Assembly (NCBI GenBank): GCA_002070605.1
Contig: MWDO01000009.1
Span: forward strand, 1-64,000
Direction: 5' to 3'
DNA length: 64,000 nt
Origin: Spirochaetes bacterium ADurb.Bin133
GTDB lineage: Bacteria; Spirochaetota; GWE2-31-10; MWDO01
Shown here: positions 58,050 to 64,000 of the stretch, in pieces
Numbering within the stretch: position 1 is the first letter of the stretch
Layout: every line of letters starts with the position of its first letter
Notes under the pieces: generated by a model
Told to the model about the DNA's origin: nothing
Databases searched by the model: none
Seen by the model: the letters and a program-made list of their open reading frames with translations, nothing else
Program-made: the position numbers and the translations under genes

Positions 58050-59237
58050 AATTTAAAGTATATAGAACCAAACGAACTTTTATTGGATTCTTTTAAATTA
58101 GGAAAAAAAATATACGAAAGCGGCTTTATACCGACAAGGGCTATAAGTTTATGGCGCGGCGGAACTCCTATCGGTTTAGGAGTGGGAGAATATTTCAGAC
58201 TTAAAGGGCGCTTGATCAATCATACTACTGTAGCGACGGCAAGCTACTCGGGGATTAATGCTTCAGGCGAGGTGATAATCAAGGGACTCGAACATTTAAT
58301 TGAAGTTGTAGCGTCGGAGGATAATTTATTGATTATCGACGATATTTACGACTCCAGTTCGACCGTTAACGCTATTATTGAGACTATTAAAAAGTCCGCC
58401 AGAATGAATACGCCGGGAAATATTGTCGTAGGTTGCATTCATTATAAAAAACGTAAAAGAAATTTTGAGCATAACGTCGTTTACATTGAGGAAATCGACG
58501 ATAACGTATGGCTAAGTTATCCGCACGAAATATCGGATCTAGTCGATCCAAAAGATAAAGACGATAAAAATATTTATAATAAATCGCCTGAAATTCACTC
58601 TATCGTAACGCAAAATAATATATATGAAACTGAGAATATCTCTATCAATTCCAACTATTTTTACTGCTCGCTAGAGTCGATACTTATAGATTCTTTAAAA
58701 TTAGCGTCAAATATATATCATAGCGGCTATAGACCGGATTTTCTTATCGCGCTTTGGCCGGGGGGGATTTCTAGCGGAATTTCAATACACGAGTTTTTTA
58801 AGTACAAAGAGAAAAAAGGGGAAGCCGGTTTTAAAGCCCCGGATCATATATCGATTAACACAAGTTTATCCGATTTTTCATACAAATCAAATATTATCGG
58901 GATTAAGTACCTTGAGGACAATATCAACTTCGACGACAAAATATTAATTGTTAATACCGAATTTGCTTCAGGCAGGCTGGTTAATCAAACTATAGATAAA
59001 TTGAAAGAAATTTTAAAGCGAAATATAACTCTTGAAAATATAAAAGTCGCTTCCATATACTACTATCCAAACGAAGACGCGACTCGCGCGACGAATCCGA
59101 CTTTTAACTCGCCGCACTACTTCCTAAAAAAGACAAACGCTACGGCTATATTTCCTCAACAGATACACAGATTGCTCAATCCTGAAAGAGAGTTAGAAAC
59201 GCTGTTTCCCCAGCTGAAAAAAATTATTTACGGTTAA
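58047..59237 (+). CDS. Tandem phosphoribosyltransferase-like protein
   Basis: The start at 58047 (MNLKYIEPNELLLDSFKLGK) is preferred to the one at 58023; it gives 396 residues. Two related halves are visible. The first (1-175) has the PRTase features SLWRGGTPIGLGVGEYF and the PRPP loop LLIIDDIYDSSSTVNAI. The second (about 210-396) has ALWPGGISSGISIHEFF but its loop reads ILIVNTEFASGRLVNQ, without the paired acidic residues. The first half resembles purine PRTases; the second is probably inactive. The start codon lies in a repeat-family motif. Confidence 0.82.
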   Translation: MNLKYIEPNELLLDSFKLGKKIYESGFIPTRAISLWRGGTPIGLGVGEYFRLKGRLINHTTVATASYSGINASGEVIIKGLEHLIEVVASEDNLLIIDDIYDSSSTVNAIIETIKKSARMNTPGNIVVGCIHYKKRKRNFEHNVVYIEEIDDNVWLSYPHEISDLVDPKDKDDKNIYNKSPEIHSIVTQNNIYETENISINSNYFYCSLESILIDSLKLASNIYHSGYRPDFLIALWPGGISSGISIHEFFKYKEKKGEAGFKAPDHISINTSLSDFSYKSNIIGIKYLEDNINFDDKILIVNTEFASGRLVNQTIDKLKEILKRNITLENIKVASIYYYPNEDATRATNPTFNSPHYFLKKTNATAIFPQQIHRLLNPERELETLFPQLKKIIYG

Positions 59238-59264
59238 CTCGACTACTTCGCATAAAATAAAGAA

Positions 59265-60197
59265 TTATTTAGTATTTATACCTTGATAAATTTTCAATTC
59301 TTTTAATCGTTTGTCGATACCGTTCAATACGGATATTTTTTCTCTCGACCATTTTGGCTCTATTAAACTCTCTTCGGAAGCGTCCGCCATAATTCTGTGA
59401 ATTACTATACTTTCGTCGAGCGCTCCTATGGCTTTAACGACCAGATCTGAGTAGTAATCTTTTGACACATATGCGAATTTTCCATCCAGATAGAGCCGCT
59501 CCATCTTTGTCCCTTTTAAAATAAGAAGTTGATGAATTTTTATACCAAAAGGTTTTTTATCCGAGATATAGGCAATTGATTTCATCATGCTATCTTCGAA
59601 TTCTCCGGGAAGTCCGAATATAATATGCGGAACTGTTTTGATATTTCTTATTTTTAGATTGTTTAACGCGTTGTCGAATGTTTTAAGATCATACCCTCTA
59701 TTTATTTTCCGCCCTATATCGTCGTTAGCAGTTTGAAGCCCTAATTCTATCCACAAGAAAGTTTTTTCGTTATAATACGATAGAACGTCCAAAATCTCTG
59801 AAGATAAGCAATCCGGGCGGGTGGCTATAGCCAGACCTACGACCCCTTTATACGACAACGCTTCGTCGTATTTGGCTTTGAGAATATCGATCGGCGCGTA
59901 GGTTCCGCTAAACGCTTGAAAATACGCGATATACTCGTTTATATTCCATTTTGATTTAATTATCGGAATAGTATCTTTGATTTGGCGGGTTATTGACGAG
60001 ACGTTTTTGGAACAGAAATCCCCGGAACCTCTCGGCGAACAAAAAGAGCATCCGTCGTAACTTATAGTTCCGTCTCTATTTGGACAACTAAAGCCGCCGT
60101 CGATATTTATTTTTCCGACTTTTTTGCCGAAATTTTGCTTGAGAAAAAAATCGAGCGCATAATATCGCTTGTTACCCCAGAATTTCATCCGAGACAT
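59265..60197 (-). CDS. yhcC: YhcC-like radical SAM protein (TIGR01212 type)
   Basis: The 310-residue protein has the unusual radical SAM cysteine spacing of this family (CPNRDGTISYDGCSFCS), then ELGLQTANDDIGRKINRGYD and HIIFGLPGEFEDSMM. Its substrate is unknown, though the family is linked to tRNA or quorum-related genes in some bacteria. A TTGACACATATGCG sequence, identical to the repeat core, lies within the coding region (59463-59476) and encodes FAYVSK. The start overlaps the upstream MATE gene by 26 bp. Confidence 0.9.
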   Translation of the reverse strand: MSRMKFWGNKRYYALDFFLKQNFGKKVGKINIDGGFSCPNRDGTISYDGCSFCSPRGSGDFCSKNVSSITRQIKDTIPIIKSKWNINEYIAYFQAFSGTYAPIDILKAKYDEALSYKGVVGLAIATRPDCLSSEILDVLSYYNEKTFLWIELGLQTANDDIGRKINRGYDLKTFDNALNNLKIRNIKTVPHIIFGLPGEFEDSMMKSIAYISDKKPFGIKIHQLLILKGTKMERLYLDGKFAYVSKDYYSDLVVKAIGALDESIVIHRIMADASEESLIEPKWSREKISVLNGIDKRLKELKIYQGINTK

Positions 60198-61539
60198 AAC
60201 GCGAGCCTTTTGTTAGTACGTTTCTTTTCCATCTGCCCGACAAGTAATACAAATAGTCCAAACCGGTTCCTATTAACCATGCGATAGGTATGCCCCACCA
60301 AATGCCGGCCGTTCCAATTTTCATGGACAAAAAGGCGGATATAGGAATCCTTACTATCCATAAAGATAATAGGGTAATAAACATCGGTATCAGCGTATCC
60401 CCGGCGCCTCGCAATATGCCGTTAAATACAAACATTAATGAAAAAACCAAATAAAACGGACTTACTATATGAAGATATTGCATACCGACAGATACGACTT
60501 CGGAGTCTTTATTGAAAACAGTAATTAATTCTTTGCTGAAAACGACAAACGCAATAGAAATCGTTATAGCTATAGCGCTTGAAAATGCGATCGTCGATTT
60601 TACCCCTCTTTTAACCCTGTCGAGTTTGTTCGCTCCTAAATTTTGAGCGACAAAAGTAGAGATTGCCATGCTAAAATTCATCGCAGGCATTAGCGCAAAC
60701 GAATCAAGTCTCCCCGCGGCGGTATATGCGGCGATAGTCGTAGTTCCAAATGAATTCACTATTCTTGATAACGCTATCATTCCAAGCGATACTAAGATTT
60801 GCTGTACGGCGGTCGGAAAACCTATGCGAATACTTTTTAAAAATATAGCGAAATCAAATTTCATTTTAACAAATCTTAATCTTAAAACTTCATGATTTGA
60901 AAGTTCCATATAGATCAGCCCTAAGATAAACGATACGCCTTGAGATATTATGGTAGCCCAAGCGACCCCCGATACCCCCATTTTGAAATAAGTAACAAAC
61001 AATATGTCTAGAACAACATTTAATATAGAAGAAAAAATTAAAAAAAACAGCGGGGTTAACGAATCCCCCAAACCGCGAAGTATGGCGCCGATCGTATTGT
61101 ATCCGACCGAAAAGACCGTTCCGTAAAATATAACATCGATATATTTTTTTGCTTCGACGATTATTTCATCGGGGGTTTTTAGCAATAAAAGTATATTTTT
61201 ACTAAAGATTAACCCAAGAATAGTTACGGGAATCGAAATTACAAATAAAGATATTAGAGTCGTATCGATCGTAGTTTTGACCTCTTCTATTTTCTTTGCT
61301 CCGAAAAAGTTGCCTATTACTACGGTAAACCCCATGGACAATCCCATTATAATCGCTATCATAAAGAAAATTACAGGAAAACACGCCCCGACCGACGCTA
61401 ACGCCTCTTTTCCGACAAATCTACCGACAATTATACTATCCGTCATATTGTACATTTGCTGAAATACGTTTCCAATTAACATAGGAAGTGAAAATATTAA
61501 TATATGTTTAGCTTCAGATCCTACGGTCATATCTTTCAT
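60172..61539 (-). CDS. MATE-family efflux transporter
   Basis: The 455-residue protein has 12 membrane helices and the MATE pattern: LPMLIGNVFQQMYNMTDSII, GALASVGACFPVI-type text, GLGDSLTPLFFLIFSSILNV, and GAGDTLIPMFITLLSLWIVR. It exports cationic or other drugs using an ion gradient. The downstream YhcC-like gene overlaps it by 26 bp, so translation is coupled. Confidence 0.93.
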   Translation of the reverse strand: MKDMTVGSEAKHILIFSLPMLIGNVFQQMYNMTDSIIVGRFVGKEALASVGACFPVIFFMIAIIMGLSMGFTVVIGNFFGAKKIEEVKTTIDTTLISLFVISIPVTILGLIFSKNILLLLKTPDEIIVEAKKYIDVIFYGTVFSVGYNTIGAILRGLGDSLTPLFFLIFSSILNVVLDILFVTYFKMGVSGVAWATIISQGVSFILGLIYMELSNHEVLRLRFVKMKFDFAIFLKSIRIGFPTAVQQILVSLGMIALSRIVNSFGTTTIAAYTAAGRLDSFALMPAMNFSMAISTFVAQNLGANKLDRVKRGVKSTIAFSSAIAITISIAFVVFSKELITVFNKDSEVVSVGMQYLHIVSPFYLVFSLMFVFNGILRGAGDTLIPMFITLLSLWIVRIPISAFLSMKIGTAGIWWGIPIAWLIGTGLDYLYYLSGRWKRNVLTKGSRYVSDEILG

Positions 61540-61617
61540 AACGGCTCCGTCGATACTATAACATTTTTAGCGTAAAATTGATAGGATTTTTTTTGTTTGA
61601 AAATTTAGTTAGCGGCA

Positions 61618-61661
61618 TATTAGTATATTCAAAACGGGAATTCCCGTTTTGAATATACTAT
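61618..61661. repeat. Perfect 44-bp palindrome centred on GGGAATTCCC
   Basis: Reading outward from 61639/61640, 22 bases on each side are fully complementary (inner part CAAAACGGGAATTCCCGTTT, outer arms AGTATATTC/GAATATACT). Related copies are at 53317-53350, about 34971-34992, 3848-3862 and 3246-3259. It lacks a terminator T run. It might be a protein-binding site or a small mobile hairpin. Confidence 0.85.
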
Positions 61662-61689
61662 ACAAACACAAACCCGGCGAGTCTTAAGT

Positions 61690-61870
61690 CAAAAATTAAA
61701 AATATCTGTTTCATATGCGTCAAATTTTATTCCCAAGAATTCTATGCCCCATATACGTCAACTTTTCATCGAGGAGCGCCGCGTCGCATATGTGTCAATT
61801 TTATTCTTAACATCATATGTGTCAATTTTTTCCCCCGCCATAAAAAACCGCCGGACGGTTTTTTATGGCG
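61690..61870. repeat. Repeat element E19 with terminal hairpin
   Basis: The module AATTAAAAATATCTGTTTC begins it; CATATG cores are at 61712, 61787 and 61814 with a degenerate one near 61751, and a GAGGAGCGCCGCGTCG unit between. It ends in a perfect 15-bp hairpin (CGCCATAAAAAACCG, loop CCGGA, CGGTTTTTTATGGCG) that looks like a right end joined to an inverted copy of itself. No left end was found. Confidence 0.7.
61836..61870. terminator. Perfect 15-bp hairpin at the end of element E19
   Basis: CGCCATAAAAAACCG and CGGTTTTTTATGGCG pair fully around a 5-base loop. It could end transcription in either direction, although no long T run follows the stem; T runs are inside the stem. Confidence 0.4.
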
Positions 61871-62063
61871 CTTCCAAAAACGCTCCTCCTTTTGACGAGT
61901 CTATGAGATTTATAATTATTTAAGAAATTTTATAAAATAAATTATTAATATTTACTTTATCTTGCGCATCGAATATACTTAATGAACGCAATTATAAATT
62001 GATAAGGAATTATTTTTTACCGCAATATTCTTTATTAAGACTTATAGCCGTTAAGGAGCTCTT

Positions 62064-64000
62064 ATGAATGAAATTAGAACCGATTTTTCAATTAAATCTG
62101 TAACTATTTCTCCCGCGTTGTGCCGGATAAGCAGATTTGCAAAGATTAAATTGTTAAAAGGGAGTAACAATTTGATAATTAGTAATCTTCCCGGATATTT
62201 AACCGAGGATTCTATAAGAATAGAGCTGTCGGCAAACTCAAAAGCAAAAATTGAAAATATTTTTAGCGAGGAGAGACCGATCGAGAGTAGCGGCGAGAAT
62301 CGATATTCGGAAATTAAGAAAGAGACGGACTCGCTTGTAAAAATAAAGCGCTCGTTGGAATCAGAGTACTATAATTTAGCAAGCGAAGTTAATCTTTTTA
62401 TAAACAAGGTTAAGTTTAGGGACTATTTCAACGAGGAGCTTAAGCCGGTAATTAATTCGAAATCGTGGGATAATTTTTTATCGTTATTTAAAAACAGATT
62501 AACTCAAAATAGAGAGAAAACAAGAGATATTATATTTAAATTGATTGATAATGAGGAAAAAATCAGATCGGCGGCGGATAAACTCAATAAATACGCTTCG
62601 CAAGCAAATAAAAAGGAGAGACTTATCTCGATAATCCTCGACTCTGCCGCCGACTCTGAAGAGGAGATCGAGCTTCATTATTTACAGGATAAGGCGGGGT
62701 GGTATCCGTCCTATACTTTAAGAGCCGATTTGAGCGCTAGAAATATAGAAATATCGATGTTTGCCATGATAAAACAACTAACGGGCGAGAACTGGAAAAA
62801 TATTGAGATTTTACTTTCGACGGCTAATCCGTTATCAAACTGTTCGATCCCGGATATCAAATCAAAAATAATAAAAGAGAAGAGCGCTGAAATAATCGAA
62901 ACGCCTTCTCCCGGAATGATTTCTTCAACCGGGAAAATGGACGATTTTGCCGCGTCATATAGCGACGAGGAAATTTACCCCGTCGAAAAAAAAATCTCGC
63001 TTAAATCCGAGACGGCTAAGTTGACAAAAGGCGGCATGTTTCGTTCCGTTTCTATGCCGAGGTCTAAAGTTAATTTTGAAGAAAAAGTTAAATTTGAAAA
63101 ACCTCTCGCTTCGTTGAGACCCCCTACGGGCGTCGTCGGCGGAATGCCTTCGCAGTTATCGCAGATTTCCGATCAAAAACAAGAGCTTTCTCGTTACGAT
63201 AAAAACATACCGGAAGAACCCGAGCCGGTTGAAATAAATAAAGTTTTCTCGATAGATAGTTTGTCGCAAAGTTATAAAGAATATTATAATTATAATTACT
63301 CCGATTTTATGCCAGAGAGGCGGATCGATTCGACGCCGCAAATCAGGGTAAACGCCCATTTTCTAAACGGAACGCCTCCCGATAGATCTCTTGGAGGTTA
63401 CGATTATAGGTACAGAGTCGCGTCTCTTATAAACGAGATACCGTCGGTCGATATGCCCGTACAGATCGGCGTCGATATCAAGAATCTTGACCTAGATATA
63501 GTATATACGTCCATTCCGATAGAAAAGGAGAACGTTTATCTGAAAGGGAAATTTACAAATAACGGCGAGTCTCCGTTTCCGGCCGGACCGGCTCAAGTTT
63601 TTGTCGATAATCAATTCCTTGGAAATATTATGTTGCCGACGCTGGGTAATAATCAATCTGCGCAAATTTCTCTCGGAATAGAAAGGGATATCAAAGTTCT
63701 AAGAAAAGAGAGATCGAAGCGGAGGAATTCGGGGAAGCTTATCGGAAACGATATAGTTACAGACTATACTATCGAGATAGAGCTGCAGAGTTATAAAGAT
63801 AAACCGGTAAAAGTTGAAATAATAGACAGAATTCCCATTTCTACTAAAGAAAAAGAGATATATATTATCGACGAAAAGTTTGACGTCAAACCGATAAAAA
63901 AAACTAAAAGAAAAATCCTTGTCTGGGAGATTGAAATTCTTCCAAAGGAGAAAAAAGCTATAAAATTCGGATATTCTATAAAACATTCAGAAAATTATAG
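62064..64000 (+). CDS. MuiA-family protein (DUF4140/DUF4139), C-terminus outside window
   Basis: An uninterrupted frame runs from ATG at 62064 (AAGGAG 7 bases upstream) to the window end, at least 645 codons. The N-terminal part (SVTISPALCRISRFAKIKLL, NLIISNLPGYLTEDSIRIEL) fits DUF4140. A coiled-coil region follows (about 85-200), then the DUF4139 part: LHYLQDKAGWYPSYTLRADL, LTGENWKNIEILLSTANPL, a low-complexity insert, YRVASLINEIPSVDMPVQIG, NQFLGNIMLPTLGNNQSAQI, VEIIDRIPISTKEKEIYIID. No signal peptide is evident. The family was named for a mucoidy inhibitor; its action is unknown. Confidence 0.9.
   Translation, partial: MNEIRTDFSIKSVTISPALCRISRFAKIKLLKGSNNLIISNLPGYLTEDSIRIELSANSKAKIENIFSEERPIESSGENRYSEIKKETDSLVKIKRSLESEYYNLASEVNLFINKVKFRDYFNEELKPVINSKSWDNFLSLFKNRLTQNREKTRDIIFKLIDNEEKIRSAADKLNKYASQANKKERLISIILDSAADSEEEIELHYLQDKAGWYPSYTLRADLSARNIEISMFAMIKQLTGENWKNIEILLSTANPLSNCSIPDIKSKIIKEKSAEIIETPSPGMISSTGKMDDFAASYSDEEIYPVEKKISLKSETAKLTKGGMFRSVSMPRSKVNFEEKVKFEKPLASLRPPTGVVGGMPSQLSQISDQKQELSRYDKNIPEEPEPVEINKVFSIDSLSQSYKEYYNYNYSDFMPERRIDSTPQIRVNAHFLNGTPPDRSLGGYDYRYRVASLINEIPSVDMPVQIGVDIKNLDLDIVYTSIPIEKENVYLKGKFTNNGESPFPAGPAQVFVDNQFLGNIMLPTLGNNQSAQISLGIERDIKVLRKERSKRRNSGKLIGNDIVTDYTIEIELQSYKDKPVKVEIIDRIPISTKEKEIYIIDEKFDVKPIKKTKRKILVWEIEILPKEKKAIKFGYSIKHSENY

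Larger units (their letters stand above)
61540..62063. other. Divergent gap with two repeat families
   Basis: This 524-bp gap holds the perfect 44-bp palindrome at 61618-61661, the repeat element E19 at about 61690-61870, and AT-rich promoter DNA for the MuiA-like gene. No coding frame was recognised. Confidence 0.65.

Noticed and set aside
8267-61870. DNA uptake signal sequences
   Set aside because: Uptake sequences are spread through coding DNA as well. The CATATG cores are almost confined to intergenic elements with inverted ends, which fits mobile repeats better.
8267-61870. Integron attC sites or cassette array
   Set aside because: The elements lie singly between unrelated core genes in both orientations, with no integrase and no cassette-like order; two copies have 9-bp target duplications, which integron cassettes do not make.
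1-64000. tRNA or rRNA genes
   Set aside because: No cloverleaf with the conserved TTCGA loop or any rRNA core sequence was recognised in the gaps read by eye; a covariance-model scan would be needed for certainty.
1-64000. Transposase gene for the repeat family
   Set aside because: None of the coding frames in the window shows DDE, HUH, or serine/tyrosine recombinase features. The element-borne gene encodes an RHH-like protein instead.

Overview
The window reads as chromosome of a low-GC bacterium (roughly one third G+C), most likely a spirochaete. The best single clue is a ~900-residue GreA in which a long helical/TPR-like region precedes the usual GreA coiled coil and C-terminal domain, a build known from Borrelia and Treponema. 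Short spirochaete-style lipoproteins, a PilZ-like protein and many two-component proteins fit this. The assignment is inference from gene content; no rRNA gene is present to settle it.

Layout. 1-4.1 kb: two accessory elements around a rhomboid / membrane-HU-LysM / HU operon and a response regulator-PAS protein. 4.1-14.6 kb: a ParE/GyrB-like topoisomerase subunit, lipoproteins, three sensor-kinase genes, a vWA protein, a CPBP protease, a Memo-like protein and a LysM/LytM protein. 14.7-22.5 kb: lysyl-tRNA synthetase fused to an HD domain, a GNAT, thioredoxin reductase, and an operon of PhnD-like binding protein, histidine kinase and frameshifted response regulator. 23-31 kb: TPR gene plus greA, glycosyltransferase, tyrS, aldolase. 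31-38.9 kb: trpS, an ion-transporter-like protein, PTS-IIA/CBS, PilZ-like, O-antigen ligase and ttcA. 39.3-45.6 kb: an rpoN-hpf-ptsH-DUF4390-like-ntrY-ntrX cluster on the minus strand. 46-61.5 kb: vapBC, pcm, an FG-GAP/peptidoglycan-binding protein, trpB2, fetAB-fabH, an acyltransferase, ruvX, a tandem phosphoribosyltransferase, yhcC and a MATE pump. 62 kb to the end: a MuiA/DUF4139 protein that runs off the window.

The most unusual content lies between the genes. About 18 intergenic copies of a mosaic repeat family are present, one per 3-4 kb. Complete copies have inverted ends (consensus near GTAAYCCGTCGGTTTTTTGG). Inside they hold one to nine copies of a palindromic motif, GACACATATGTGTC or a half-degenerate form, often alternating with a GC-rich GGAGC...GCTCC hairpin at ~48-bp spacing. 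One copy (26732-26875) is flanked by an exact 9-bp direct repeat and another (38879-39298) by a 9-bp repeat with one mismatch, so these look like transposed, transposase-less elements. One complete element (27839-28599), and one cut by the window start, carry a gene for a small protein with two ribbon-helix-helix-like segments; a third, divergent relative sits at 3376-3951. All three share an upstream sequence block. I propose that this protein family binds the CATATG palindromes; that is a hypothesis.

A second repeat family is a palindrome of up to 44 bp centred on GGGAATTCCC. No tRNA, rRNA, CRISPR array or recognisable transposase was found.
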